51,796 nucleotides of DNA from Candidatus Saccharimonadota bacterium. Its GTDB lineage: Bacteria; Patescibacteriota; Saccharimonadia; Saccharimonadales; Saccharimonadaceae. Positions within the stretch are counted from its first letter, which is position 1, and each line of letters opens with the position of its first letter. The notes beneath the pieces were generated by a model. The model was given only the letters and a program-made list of their open reading frames with translations, made no database searches and had not been told where the DNA came from. Shown here piece after piece: positions 37,183 through 48,068 of this stretch. A program made the translations under genes and the position numbers. The stretch spans positions 1 to 51,796 of the forward strand of contig WQXA01000003.1 of the NCBI GenBank assembly GCA_009785095.1, read 5' to 3'.

Positions 37183-38283
37183 ATGAAGAATAGTAAATCA
37201 GTTGCGAAATCCAAGCGATTTCATCTCAAGGTGTCGAGTTTTGCGGTCTATGCCGGCGTGCTGCTGGTGTTGGTTGTTCTTGCGATGTCCGGCTACAAAT
37301 CGCCGAATGTCGAAGCCGAAAAACAAGCCGCCATCAGCCAGCCAATCACGACGACCGGTGTTACGGCGCCTGTGACGACGTTAGACGACGTCAAATCAGC
37401 CAATTTAGCCGCCAACGTGGCTTCCTCGGCCAATTTGTCGGTGGCTGATAGCGTCTACAACCAATCGATCTCGGTGAGTACGAGTGCTGATCTTGGCCAG
37501 TACAACGCCACCGTCGCTAGTAGAGCCCAAGCGGCCGATCTAGCGGCCACGAGCGTGTTGGCTTCTTACACAGTAGTCGAAGGCGACACCGCCAGCTCCA
37601 TAGCCGACAAATTTGGCGTGTCAACTCAAACTATTAGCTGGGCGAATAATCTAACGGGCGACGCTGTGGCGGTCGGTTCCACTGTGGTGGTGCCGGCGGT
37701 GGACGGTGTGGTTTATACGGTCAAAGCCGGTGATGATTTGAGCGGTATCGCCGCCAAGTACAAATCCAACCTCGACAGCATTATCATGGTCAACGACCTA
37801 GACGACGCGACGGCGGCGACTGACACCAAACTACTCTTGCCGGACGGCGTTTTACCGGAAAACGAACGGCCGGGCTATCGGGCACCGGTGAGGGCGACTT
37901 CGAACTCGAATCGCGAAAACGGTGGCCGCAGCTCGATGTTTGTGCCAGTTTCGGGCGGCAACCGCTACGCTTATGGTTACTGTACTTGGTACGCCTATAA
38001 CCGCCGAGTGCAATTGGGGCGGCCAATACCGAGCAACCTCGGTAACGCCAACAGCTGGGCTAGCCGAGCTCGCGCCGCCGGTTATCTAGTCAATCGCACG
38101 CCGGCGCCGGGCGCAATCTTTCAAACCGCCTCTGGTTATGCTGGGCACGTTGGCATTGTCGAACGCGTTAACCCCGATGGCTCGATCTTTGTCTCTGAGA
38201 TGAACAACCGAGCTTACGGTGGCTGGGGCAAAATTAGCACCCGAACTATCTATAATCCGGGCGATTATTATTACATTCACTAA
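37183..38283 (+). CDS. secreted LysM and CHAP domain peptidoglycan amidase/endopeptidase
   Basis: Two LysM-like motifs (YTVVEGDTASSIADKFGVSTQTISWANN; YTVKAGDDLSGIAAKYKSNLDSIIMVNDL), CHAP YGYCTWYAYNRR...GHVGIVERV; TTGACA-17-TACAAT at 37123-37151. Confidence 0.9.
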   Translation: MKNSKSVAKSKRFHLKVSSFAVYAGVLLVLVVLAMSGYKSPNVEAEKQAAISQPITTTGVTAPVTTLDDVKSANLAANVASSANLSVADSVYNQSISVSTSADLGQYNATVASRAQAADLAATSVLASYTVVEGDTASSIADKFGVSTQTISWANNLTGDAVAVGSTVVVPAVDGVVYTVKAGDDLSGIAAKYKSNLDSIIMVNDLDDATAATDTKLLLPDGVLPENERPGYRAPVRATSNSNRENGGRSSMFVPVSGGNRYAYGYCTWYAYNRRVQLGRPIPSNLGNANSWASRARAAGYLVNRTPAPGAIFQTASGYAGHVGIVERVNPDGSIFVSEMNNRAYGGWGKISTRTIYNPGDYYYIH

Positions 38284-38298
38284 TCTGTAAAATGTCAA

Positions 38299-38328
38299 GA
38301 AGCGTCTCGCCACGAAGGCGCTTTTTTG
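38299..38328 (+). terminator. probable terminator after LysM-CHAP gene
   Basis: aagcg...cgctt followed by TTTTTT. Confidence 0.55.
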
Positions 38329-38329
38329 A

Positions 38330-39631
<1,302 letters not shown>

Positions 39632-39668
39632 CTTGCAGCCACAAACCCCCTCATGCTACAATGGAATC

Positions 39669-39869
39669 ATGAGTGAATCCGCAGTCATAGATTATCTGAA
39701 AAACGCGCCGCTCGCGAAACTTGCGAAAGTTGCGCGGATTGTTGATCAGCGTTTGGCTAAGAGCAAAACCGACGCAGCAATTGCTGAGGGTCGCCAGGAT
39801 ATCAAAAACAACAAAATCCACACCGAGGCCGAAGTCGACCGCTTGCTCGCGGATAAGTTTGGAATCTGA
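39669..39869 (+). CDS. putative antitoxin
   Basis: 66-aa ORF abutting a ParE/RelE-like ORF; TACAAT 6 nt before ATG. Confidence 0.6.
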   Translation: MSESAVIDYLKNAPLAKLAKVARIVDQRLAKSKTDAAIAEGRQDIKNNKIHTEAEVDRLLADKFGI

Positions 39870-40136
39870 ATGAAAATTATTTACACCGCTCGCGCCGAAC
39901 GCGATTTGCTGGCGTTGGGTGATTATCTGTTACAAAATGATTTTGCTATGACGCCACTCATCAAGATTCGTGACAAAATTCGAATGCTAAAAACCATGCC
40001 GCAGCTCGGCCGCAAGTACGATGAAACTGCGCGACAAATAACAGTTCTGCGAAAGAACGTAGTTTATTATGAAATCCAAGGTGACGCGATTTTCATTCTT
40101 CATATCAGTATTGGGCGGCAAGAAAAAGGATTGTGA
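39870..40136 (+). CDS. ParE/RelE-family toxin
   Basis: KIIYTARAERDLLALGDYLLQ...MPQLGRKYDETARQITVLRKNVVYYEIQGDAIFILHI. Confidence 0.75.
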   Translation: MKIIYTARAERDLLALGDYLLQNDFAMTPLIKIRDKIRMLKTMPQLGRKYDETARQITVLRKNVVYYEIQGDAIFILHISIGRQEKGL

Positions 40137-40221
40137 CCAACATATCGCCCCTCCGCGCCAACGGCCATAAGCCTTACGCTAACACAAAACTTTCTTCTAC
40201 CAGAATAAAAATCTTGAGTCT

Positions 40222-40941
40222 CTAGATCTCGGTGGTTTCTTTAGACTCAGATTTTCTCTGATGTTTGATCACCACGATTAGCAACGCTAGCATCAGTCCC
40301 AAAATAATCACGCCTACGATTGACGCAACAATTATCGGCATCAAAGCCAAGGTATCATCCTCCGCGGTTTCTTCTGTAGCATCTGCAACAGGCGACGAAT
40401 CTAATGAGGCTGGCGCATCATCGTTTGCGGTAATTATTACCCCTATCCGATATGTGTTGTCTACATAGCTTCCACTGACAGCTTCGGCCGCAGTCTCAGT
40501 TTCAGCGAAAATGACGGCAGATTGGTAACCGATTTCGATGTCAGAGGGCACATTGACGACAAATTTAACCTGGGCGGTTTCGTCTGGTTCGAGTGGGATG
40601 TTCTCGACTATCTCACCGGGCAGAAAAGTCCTGACCGTTCCCGCGATTGTGACCGATTCGATCTCAATCCATCTCGAGATGAGAGTACTATTCTTCTGTG
40701 TGCCAAAGTCAGAAACTCCATCGGTTTCACTGTACGGCGACACATATAACTTAAACGAAAAAGCAACATCTCCTCGGTTGATAACCTCGAATGTGTCCTC
40801 TGACGTTTTGTTCGCTTCGAGGTCGATAGTGATCCGCGCCGGTTTTATCGTCATGATTGGGCTGGTTGCACTGACGACGCCCGAGCCGAGGGATAACAAA
40901 CCCATAAAGGCCAACGCGACGGCAACAAATCTCAACTTCAT
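40222..40941 (-). CDS. DUF916/WxIP-like membrane-anchored surface protein (paralog 3)
   Basis: Signal peptide, ITIDLEANKTSEDTFEVINRGDVAFSFKLYVSPYS, C-terminal TM plus basic tail; TATAAT 7 nt before ATG. Confidence 0.65.
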   Translation of the reverse strand: MKLRFVAVALAFMGLLSLGSGVVSATSPIMTIKPARITIDLEANKTSEDTFEVINRGDVAFSFKLYVSPYSETDGVSDFGTQKNSTLISRWIEIESVTIAGTVRTFLPGEIVENIPLEPDETAQVKFVVNVPSDIEIGYQSAVIFAETETAAEAVSGSYVDNTYRIGVIITANDDAPASLDSSPVADATEETAEDDTLALMPIIVASIVGVIILGLMLALLIVVIKHQRKSESKETTEI

Positions 40942-40977
40942 ACAACCAATTATACTACTTTGTGATAAAATAAGGAA

Positions 40978-42405
40978 GTGAAACCATCCCAAACCTTCTT
41001 TTTCTATGACCTCGAAACTTCCGGTCTGTCCGGGCGATACGACCGCATTATGCAATTCGCCGGCCAGCGCACCGACATGGATTTGAACCCGATCGGCGAG
41101 CCGATCAATTTGCTAGTCAAACTGACCGACGATATTTTGCCGTCGCCGGACGCTATCATGATCACCAAAATCACGCCGCAACGAACCGTCCAGGACGGCA
41201 TTTCCGAAGCCGAATTCGTGCGCCGATTCACGGCCGAAATCACCACGCCCGGCACGATTATCACCGGTTTCAACAACGTCCGTTTCGACGACGAATTCAT
41301 GCGCCATGCGCTGTGGCGGAATTTCCACGATCCGTACGAGTGGTCGTGGGCGGACGGGCGATCGCGCTGGGATTTGCTCGACGTGGTGCGCTTGGTGCGG
41401 GCGCTGCGCCCCGATGATATAAATTGGCCATTTAATACAAAGGACGGCAAGAAAATCCCGACCGTCAATTTGGTCGACATGGCGCGGGCGAACGGATTCG
41501 AGAACGAAAGGGCACACGACGCGTTGGCTGATGTTGAGACGCTGCTGAGACTGGCCAAACTTTTAAAGGAAAAACAGCCAAAAATGTGGGATTATTTGCT
41601 GAAAAATCGTGACAAAAAAGCAGTCGCCAAGTTGGTAAATCCGAGCGAGCCGAGAGCCTTTGTTTACGCTAGCGGCCGCTATCCGGCCGAGTTCGAAAAG
41701 ACCACCGTCGCCTGGCCGCTCGCGCCGGCCAAAAAACCGGGCGCGGTGATCGTCTATGATCTGCGCGTCGATCCCGCGAGCTGGGCGGATAAAAGTTTGA
41801 AAGAGTTAGAAAAAATCGCCAATGCGTCCTACGAGGAGCGAAAAAGCGAAAATTTCGCGCCATTGCCGGTCAAGGAGCTCGGGCTAAACCGCTGTCCCGC
41901 CGTGGCGCCGATCGGCACGCTCGACGCGGCGGCCAAAAAACGTTTGGGACTCGACATGAAAAAGGTCGAGGCGAACTTTGATTATCTAAAGGAAAATCGC
42001 GGGTTGGTCGACAAATTGGTGGCGGCCGTCGGTTCGCGTCCCGATTTCGCCACCGCGCCGGACGTCGAAGGTCAACTCTACGACAGCTTCACGCCCGACG
42101 CCGACCGCGCGCGAATTCGTGCCGTGGCCGCCATGAACGCCGAAGATTTAGCAGATTTCCACCCAACTTTCACCGACGAACGCTTGCCGGAATTGTTGCT
42201 ACGTTACAAGGCGCGCAACTTCCCAACCTCCTTGAGCGAAGAGGAGCGCGCCGAATGGGAAATCCACCGCGCCGCCAAATTCCAACGCGAAATTCCGAAA
42301 TTCATGGAGAGCCTGACGCGCCTCGCCCAGGCGCCGAATACGGACGATTTCTTACTCCAAGAACTCCAACTCTGGGCAGAATCGATCGCGCCGATGGTGG
42401 ATTAG
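40978..42405 (+). CDS. sbcB: exodeoxyribonuclease I-like (SbcB)
   Basis: TFFFYDLETSGLSGRYDRIMQFAGQRTDMDLNPIG (DEDD exonuclease), FNNVRFDDEFMRHALWRNFHDPYEW; GTG start 6 nt after TAAAAT. Confidence 0.9.
   Translation: MKPSQTFFFYDLETSGLSGRYDRIMQFAGQRTDMDLNPIGEPINLLVKLTDDILPSPDAIMITKITPQRTVQDGISEAEFVRRFTAEITTPGTIITGFNNVRFDDEFMRHALWRNFHDPYEWSWADGRSRWDLLDVVRLVRALRPDDINWPFNTKDGKKIPTVNLVDMARANGFENERAHDALADVETLLRLAKLLKEKQPKMWDYLLKNRDKKAVAKLVNPSEPRAFVYASGRYPAEFEKTTVAWPLAPAKKPGAVIVYDLRVDPASWADKSLKELEKIANASYEERKSENFAPLPVKELGLNRCPAVAPIGTLDAAAKKRLGLDMKKVEANFDYLKENRGLVDKLVAAVGSRPDFATAPDVEGQLYDSFTPDADRARIRAVAAMNAEDLADFHPTFTDERLPELLLRYKARNFPTSLSEEERAEWEIHRAAKFQREIPKFMESLTRLAQAPNTDDFLLQELQLWAESIAPMVD
42375..42403 (+). 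repeat. 29-bp direct repeat, left copy (3' end of sbcB)
   Basis: ggcagaatcgatcgcgccgatggtggatt, exact match to 42965-42993. Confidence 0.95.
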
Positions 42406-42460
42406 GGTTGCTTTTTCAAAACAAATGTAATACAATTGTAGTCATAAAGAAAGGAAAACT

Positions 42461-42703
42461 ATGACTACCGCAGTAAAAAGTATTCGCCTGAACGCTGACG
42501 AGATGAAATTACTCGAAACAGCAGCGCAATTTTACGGCATGAGCGTGCCAAAATTCTTAAAATTTTCTGCTAAAAAACAGGCCGAGGACGCGCTCGACGT
42601 AGCGATAGCCGAAAAAATCCTCAGCGAAGACAATAGCCGCATTAGCTGGGATGAATTTGCCAATGAATTTTTGAGCAAAAAAAATGATAGTTTACCAAGT
42701 TGA
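42461..42703 (+). CDS. putative antitoxin (RelB/DUF1778-like)
   Basis: KSIRLNADEMKLLETAAQFYGMSVPKFLKFSAKKQAEDALD; overlaps downstream toxin. Confidence 0.75.
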   Translation: MTTAVKSIRLNADEMKLLETAAQFYGMSVPKFLKFSAKKQAEDALDVAIAEKILSEDNSRISWDEFANEFLSKKNDSLPS

Positions 42704-42959
42704 ATTCAAAGTAACTTTTATCAAAAGTCTACGCAAAATCAGTAGCGTCGATCGGACGCGAATCGAAAAGTGGATTGTCAAAAACCTGCACGACACCGCG
42801 AATCCGCGCGCCCAAGGCAAAGCGCTGACGGGAAACCTCAACGGACTGTGGCGCTATCGTGTCGGTAAATATCGAATTATTGCGCAGATCCGCGACGCAG
42901 AATTGATTTTATTAATGATCGATGTCGCAAATCGCGGGCAAGTTTACAGGAATAGATGA
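42684..42959 (+). CDS. RelE-family toxin
   Basis: YQVEFKVTFIKSLRKISSVDRTRI...ALTGNLNGLWRYRVGKYRIIAQIRDAELILLMIDVANRGQVY. Confidence 0.88.
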   Translation: MIVYQVEFKVTFIKSLRKISSVDRTRIEKWIVKNLHDTANPRAQGKALTGNLNGLWRYRVGKYRIIAQIRDAELILLMIDVANRGQVYRNR

Positions 42960-42964
42960 ACTAT

Positions 42965-42993
42965 GGCAGAATCGATCGCGCCGATGGTGGATT
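42965..42993 (+). repeat. 29-bp direct repeat, right copy (after the TA pair)
   Basis: Exact copy of 42375-42403. Confidence 0.95.
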
Positions 42994-43012
42994 GATGTGT
43001 TAAAATATAAGC

Positions 43013-43056
43013 ACTGAAACACGACCGGAACTGGAATGTACCGGTCGTGTTTCAGT
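43013..43056. terminator. hairpin terminator (bidirectional possible)
   Basis: actgaaacacgaccgg-N12-ccggtcgtgtttcagt, perfect 16-bp stem. Confidence 0.7.
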
Positions 43057-43068
43057 TTATTGCGAATC

Positions 43069-43407
43069 TCATAACTTGAACCCAGCCATCATATTCTGGA
43101 ACTCCTGGCGGCTGGTGTTGCAACCTGTTTGGACGAGCATGAGAGAAAATGGTTTGGCTGCGATAAAGGCAGTGCCGGGATGTTTGGTCATGTCGGACAT
43201 AAAACTCTTAACCGCGTTCTCTTTCTGGCCAGCATCGTATAATTCGAGTGCACGTTTAATCGCCCAGTTTAAATGTTCGCGAGGCGTCGTCTCGGCAGTC
43301 TCTGCTTCTCCTCCGACATCTGGGCTCATCAAAACCCTCGCACCAACAGCGTCCGCGACCTCATGAATAGGTCCACCATGTCTCGTTGGATCAGAAGAGT
43401 TTTCCAT
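43069..43407 (-). CDS. hypothetical protein
   Basis: 112-aa ORF upstream of (reading into) the hairpin at 43013-43056. Confidence 0.5.
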   Translation of the reverse strand: MENSSDPTRHGGPIHEVADAVGARVLMSPDVGGEAETAETTPREHLNWAIKRALELYDAGQKENAVKSFMSDMTKHPGTAFIAAKPFSLMLVQTGCNTSRQEFQNMMAGFKL

Positions 43408-43483
43408 TTATTCTTTCCCCATTTCTGATTGACTTTGATAACATCGCCGGAATCCCGTCAACCAAAAAGGACACCGCGAGGTG

Positions 43484-43580
43484 TCTTACTTCCGTTCACA
43501 ACCGAGGCATAGCCCAAATCGTTTACGCGGTGCCCATTGCCGGTCTATGCGTAAACGTGGTTGTGTAAAAGTAAGACTCT
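43484..43580. repeat. nested intergenic palindrome upstream of uvrA
   Basis: gtcttacttccgttcacaacc ... ggttgtgtaaaagtaagac with inner gtttacgc...gcgtaaac. Confidence 0.65.
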
Positions 43581-43652
43581 TGCATTGTACTACAATTTCT
43601 TCTACATGACAAGCTGGACTTTTTTGTCTAAACGGTGTATAATGCCTCGGTT

Positions 43653-46600
43653 ATGTCGGAGAAAGTCATCAGGGTTCGCGGCGCGCGCGAACATAATCTA
43701 AAGAACATCAATGTCGAGATTCCGCGCGATAAATTTGTCGTCATCACCGGTCTCAGCGGATCGGGCAAATCTTCTTTGGCATTCGATACAATTTACGCCG
43801 AAGGCCAGCGTCGCTACGTCGAATCGCTCAGCTCCTACGCCCGGCAATTCTTAGGCCAGATGGAAAAACCCGACGTTGACCAAATCGATGGCCTCAGCCC
43901 GGCTATCTCGATCGATCAGAAATCGGCCAGTCGGAATCCGCGCTCGACGGTGGCGACAGTGACAGAAATCTACGATTATTTACGATTATTGTTCGCGCGT
44001 ATCGGCATCCCGCATTGTCCGGCCTGTGGCCGCGAGGTTCAGCGCCGCACGCCGCAAGCGATTATTGATGAGATCATGAATCTCGAAGGGCGACGCGTCT
44101 ACATCGGCGCGCCTCTGGCTAAGCAAAAGAAAGGCGAATTCGCGCACATTCCTGATCAATATATGGCTAAGGGATTTGCCCGCGCCCGCGTCGACGGCGT
44201 GATTTATGCGCTCGATGAGTGGCCAGAGCTCGACAAGCAACACAAGCACGACATCGAACTCATCGTTGATCGTTTGGTCATTCAACCGGACGCGATTTCG
44301 CGCATCACCCAATCGGTCGAAACGGCGCTCGAACTCGGCGGCGGCACGGTCGAAATAGTCGAGTTAAGTTCAGACGCGGTCGCTGCCTCGCGTAACATTT
44401 CTTCCGAATCGGACTTGACGCGAAAAATGTCATACACTGGTCGTCCGTCAGAACCGTCGCAGAGCGACGAACCTGTCGGCGACGTCAGGAATATACATTT
44501 TTCGACATCAAATCTGGTAAATGATTCAGAAGAAAGTCACGCGGGCGCGCTTGCTAGTGAGATTATTCATGTCTTTTCCACTTCTTACGCTTGCGTCGAC
44601 CACCCCGACGAGCAGATTCCCGAGCTCGAGCCGCGGCTGTTTTCTTTCAACGCGCCGTTTGGGGCTTGTCCGATTTGCACCGGTCTCGGTTCGCGGTTGG
44701 AGGTTGATCCCGACCTTGCTCTGAACTTGAATTTGACTATCGCCGAGGGGGCGATTCGGCCGTTCAATCGCGTCAACGTCGATGCTTGGTGGATGAAGAA
44801 ATTGGCGGCGGTTGGTCAAAAACACGGTTTTGATCTGCGCACGTTGGTGAAAGATCTGTCTGATGACGCCAAGCAGAAAATCCTCTATGGCACGGGCGCG
44901 CAGAAATACACCGTGACGCTCGGCAACGGTCGCGATTATGATACGACGTACGAGGGCGTGATTCCGAATCTGGAGCGGCGCTGGAAGGAGACCGATAGCG
45001 ATTTCATGCGGCGCGACATTGAGCGTTTTATGCGTGAGCGCGAATGTATGGTTTGTCACGGCACGCGTCTCAAACCGGTCGTGGCCGCCGTCACTATCCA
45101 AGGTCTAAGCATCGTCGACATTTGTAATCTCGGTGTTGATGATGCGCTCGATCTGTTCAAGAATAAAATCAAGTTGACCGAACAAGAGGAATTTATTGCT
45201 CGCCAAATTTTCAAAGAAATCATCGCCCGACTCGGTTTCATGAGTGATGTCGGGTTGGATTATCTCGAGCTCGGGCGCGCGGCTAATACGCTGAGCGGCG
45301 GCGAAGCGCAAAGAATCCGCCTAGCTACCCAGATCGGTAGCGGCCTGCAGGGCGTCCTTTATGTCTTGGACGAGCCGTCGATCGGCCTGCATCAACGTGA
45401 CAATGAGCGGCTGATCGCCACGCTCAAACATCTGCGCGATCTCGGCAACACGGTTTTGGTGGTCGAACACGACGAGGAAACCATTCGCGGCAGCGATTAT
45501 TTGCTCGACATCGGGCCGGGCGCGGGCGAACACGGCGGCAAAATTGTGGCCGAAGGCACGCCGGCCGAAGTCGCCAAAAATCCCGATTCGATCACCGGTC
45601 AATATTTGAGTGGCAAGAAAAAAATCGCCGTGCCAAAGAAACGCCGCACCATCGACCCGAAACGTCAATTGATCATCCGCGGCGCGCGCGAGCATAACCT
45701 GAAAAAGATCGACGTGGCTTTTCCGCTGGGCGTCCTGAACGTTGTGACCGGTGTTAGCGGCTCGGGCAAATCGACGTTGGTGAACGACATTTTGAGCAAG
45801 GAACTAGCGGCTCGTCTCAACCGCGCTCAGGCTGTGGCCGGGGCGCATGAGAGCATCGAGGGCATCCAATTCCTAGACAAAGTCATCACCATCGATCAAT
45901 CGCCGATCGGTCGCACACCGCGCTCGAATCCGGCGACTTACACCGGAGTTTTCACGGCAATTCGCGAGCTGTTTGCGGTCACGCCCGAGGCCAACATTCG
46001 CGGCTACAAAGCCGGTCGGTTTTCTTTCAACGTGCGCGGCGGTCGCTGCGAAAATTGCCAAGGCGACGGCGTCATCAAAATCGAGATGCATTTTCTACCC
46101 GACATTTATGTGACCTGTGAAGAATGCAAAGGCAAGCGCTACAATCGCGAGGCGCTCGAGATCAAATACAAAGGCAAAACCATCGCCGACGTGCTCAAAA
46201 TGACGGTCGAAACCGCGGCCGAGTTTTTCAAAAACGTGCCGGCCGTGGCGCGGAAATTGGACACTTTGGTCGAGGTGGGCTTGGGCTACATCACGCTCGG
46301 CCAACCGGCCACGACATTTAGCGGCGGCGAAGCCCAGCGCATAAAACTAGCCACCGAATTATCGCGCCGCGCCACGGGAAAAACTCTCTATATTTTGGAC
46401 GAGCCGACGACCGGCCTGCACGCCGACGACGTCAAACGTCTGCTGGCGGTGCTAAACGCCCTGGTCGAAACCGGCAATTCAATGATCATTATCGAGCACA
46501 ACGTCGACGTTATCAAATGTGCCGACCACATCCTCGACCTCGGCCCGGACGGCGGTTTGAATGGCGGCTACGTCATCGCCAAAGGCACGCCCGAGGAAGT

Positions 46601-46658
46601 GGCGGAGGTCAAGAAATCTTATACTGGGCAGTATCTGAAACAAACATTAAAACTCTGA
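43653..46658 (+). CDS. uvrA: excinuclease ABC subunit A with in-frame palindromic insertion
   Basis: [71 protein letters not shown] 9 nt before ATG. Confidence 0.97.
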   Translation: MSEKVIRVRGAREHNLKNINVEIPRDKFVVITGLSGSGKSSLAFDTIYAEGQRRYVESLSSYARQFLGQMEKPDVDQIDGLSPAISIDQKSASRNPRSTVATVTEIYDYLRLLFARIGIPHCPACGREVQRRTPQAIIDEIMNLEGRRVYIGAPLAKQKKGEFAHIPDQYMAKGFARARVDGVIYALDEWPELDKQHKHDIELIVDRLVIQPDAISRITQSVETALELGGGTVEIVELSSDAVAASRNISSESDLTRKMSYTGRPSEPSQSDEPVGDVRNIHFSTSNLVNDSEESHAGALASEIIHVFSTSYACVDHPDEQIPELEPRLFSFNAPFGACPICTGLGSRLEVDPDLALNLNLTIAEGAIRPFNRVNVDAWWMKKLAAVGQKHGFDLRTLVKDLSDDAKQKILYGTGAQKYTVTLGNGRDYDTTYEGVIPNLERRWKETDSDFMRRDIERFMRERECMVCHGTRLKPVVAAVTIQGLSIVDICNLGVDDALDLFKNKIKLTEQEEFIARQIFKEIIARLGFMSDVGLDYLELGRAANTLSGGEAQRIRLATQIGSGLQGVLYVLDEPSIGLHQRDNERLIATLKHLRDLGNTVLVVEHDEETIRGSDYLLDIGPGAGEHGGKIVAEGTPAEVAKNPDSITGQYLSGKKKIAVPKKRRTIDPKRQLIIRGAREHNLKKIDVAFPLGVLNVVTGVSGSGKSTLVNDILSKELAARLNRAQAVAGAHESIEGIQFLDKVITIDQSPIGRTPRSNPATYTGVFTAIRELFAVTPEANIRGYKAGRFSFNVRGGRCENCQGDGVIKIEMHFLPDIYVTCEECKGKRYNREALEIKYKGKTIADVLKMTVETAAEFFKNVPAVARKLDTLVEVGLGYITLGQPATTFSGGEAQRIKLATELSRRATGKTLYILDEPTTGLHADDVKRLLAVLNALVETGNSMIIIEHNVDVIKCADHILDLGPDGGLNGGYVIAKGTPEEVAEVKKSYTGQYLKQTLKL
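44390..44542 (+). repeat. palindromic element in frame in uvrA, same family as pcrA 18121-18283
   Basis: gcgtaacatttcttccgaatc / gattcagaagaaagtcacgc arms; peptide [42 protein letters not shown]. Confidence 0.9.
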
Positions 46659-46665
46659 TTATGAC

Positions 46666-46684
46666 TGCAGGAACGGTTCCTGCA
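46666..46684. repeat. mini-palindrome TGCAGGAACGGTTCCTGCA
   Basis: 9-bp arms around one G. Confidence 0.8.
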
Positions 46685-46747
46685 AACGAAACGATTCTAT
46701 ATTCTATACTGGACAATATTTAAAAGTTGTGCTACGATATTAACAAT

Positions 46748-47336
46748 ATGAGAACCAGACCGGGGTTTGAGAGTGATGCGGATTATGAAGAGTGGCTGCG
46801 AGATTCCGGAACACCCCCGGGAGATTTTTTGGACAGTGTTCTTGCTGATTTTGATGCAAATTCTTACCCGCTCGATTTCGAAGAATATCTAAAGCTATAT
46901 CGCCAGCGTATGGGGGGGGGGAACGAACAGCGGTATCAACTGTTATGGGTATGCGCTAGGGACTACAACTGAAGCATGGCAGACAGGGTCATTAGATATA
47001 TTTAGATTCCCAGGGTCAGCTGCTGCCGGGCACTCTTTAAGATACGAGATACCCCCTGGAGGTTTGACGGACGACGCAATAATGAATAGGTTCATCGCGG
47101 ATATAGGCTTTTTTGGGTTTGCAATTTCAACTTCCGCAAAAGCTATGCAGGTTGTAATGTGTGTTCAGCATGATCCAGACGACGGGGGCTTCAATGGCTT
47201 TCACGTTGCTCGACGTGATCGATGTGGAAGATGGTCTCACAAGCCAGGTTGGGTGGGGGCTCCCGAACGCATCGAAATAGTTGGTGGTAGGGTAGGTCGC
47301 TTTTCTGTCATAGGGCAAGTAGGCATAACCAGATAG
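46748..47336 (+). pseudogene. putative cysteine-peptidase/amidase-like protein, currently out of frame at a G10 tract (truncated product 46748-46972)
   Basis: From ATG 46748 to G10 at 46912-46921, then stop at 46972. One base removed opens ...GGGTNSGINCYGYALGTTTEAW...GFHVARRDRCGRWSHKPGW... to 47336. Promoter TGGACA-17-TACGAT at 46710-46738. Confidence 0.65.
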
Positions 47337-47341
47337 GGGAC

Positions 47342-47362
47342 TTGCAAGCTCCGTCCTTGCAA
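47342..47362. repeat. mini-palindrome TTGCAAG-CTCCGTC-CTTGCAA, same as in mnmA
   Basis: Identical 21 bp to 19569-19589 and 19644-19664. Confidence 0.85.
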
Positions 47363-47378
47363 AAGGAAAGACAAGGGC

Positions 47379-47397
47379 TGCAGGAATGGTTCCTGCA
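47379..47397. repeat. mini-palindrome TGCAGGAATGGTTCCTGCA
   Basis: 8-bp arms; near-identical to 46666-46684. Confidence 0.8.
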
Positions 47398-47456
47398 AGC
47401 GCTGACGCCATCTTTTCAGGGTTGATCATTTAGAATTATTGTGATATAATATTAGC

Positions 47457-47966
47457 ATGATTGAAGTGCGAAGAGCCACCCGGACTACAGAACAAGGGAC
47501 GCTTTTTGCGGAGCATGTTCTTGAGCGGGGGGGGGTAGAGTATCAAATTGATATCACCGCTCTGATCTCTTTAAAAGAAAAGGTAGGTAGTGAGGCCAAG
47601 TCGTACATAGATGACCTGGTTGAGATATTACGATGTGTCCGGGAAGAGCGCAGCATGATGTTTGCCGATGAGGATGAGTATTTCTTGAAAATAATATTTT
47701 TCGAAACGATAGGAGCAGTTAAAGATCGTCACGATCAAAGTGCAATCCTTAATTTTTTCAGATCATATATGAGCAGTGACGATGAACCACCGGATGCACC
47801 CGGTCGCCTAGTACCGCATGTTGTTACAAGCAATCGCGATCCAAATAAAAGATCTACAACAAAGCATCCTGCTGCTCAGACTGCATTACAACTCGCAGGT
47901 GCAGGAGGCTTACCTATGAGGCGAAAACCACCCAAAGGTGATCGCGCCCTTGCTTACAAGGACTAA
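47457..47966 (+). CDS. hypothetical protein with poly-G9 near the N-terminus
   Basis: TTGATC-17-TATAAT, ATG 6 nt later; GAGCGGGGGGGGGTAGAG at 47523-47540 is in frame. Confidence 0.65.
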   Translation: MIEVRRATRTTEQGTLFAEHVLERGGVEYQIDITALISLKEKVGSEAKSYIDDLVEILRCVREERSMMFADEDEYFLKIIFFETIGAVKDRHDQSAILNFFRSYMSSDDEPPDAPGRLVPHVVTSNRDPNKRSTTKHPAAQTALQLAGAGGLPMRRKPPKGDRALAYKD

Positions 47967-47972
47967 TTACAA

Positions 47973-47993
47973 TTGCAGGAACCGTCCCTGCAA
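47973..47993. repeat. mini-palindrome TTGCAGG-AACCGTC-CCTGCAA
   Basis: 7-bp arms, same length and NNCCGTC loop as the TTGCAAG form. Confidence 0.8.
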
Positions 47994-48068
47994 AGAAACG
48001 CAACAAAACAAAACAACACAATAACCTCAATGGATAATATTCAACAGACGTGATACAATAGAATAACC

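Noticed and set aside
43386-43568. 60-aa ORF in the region upstream of uvrA
   Set aside because: It lies on the nested palindrome and the opposite strand of a hypothetical gene start; no coding evidence.
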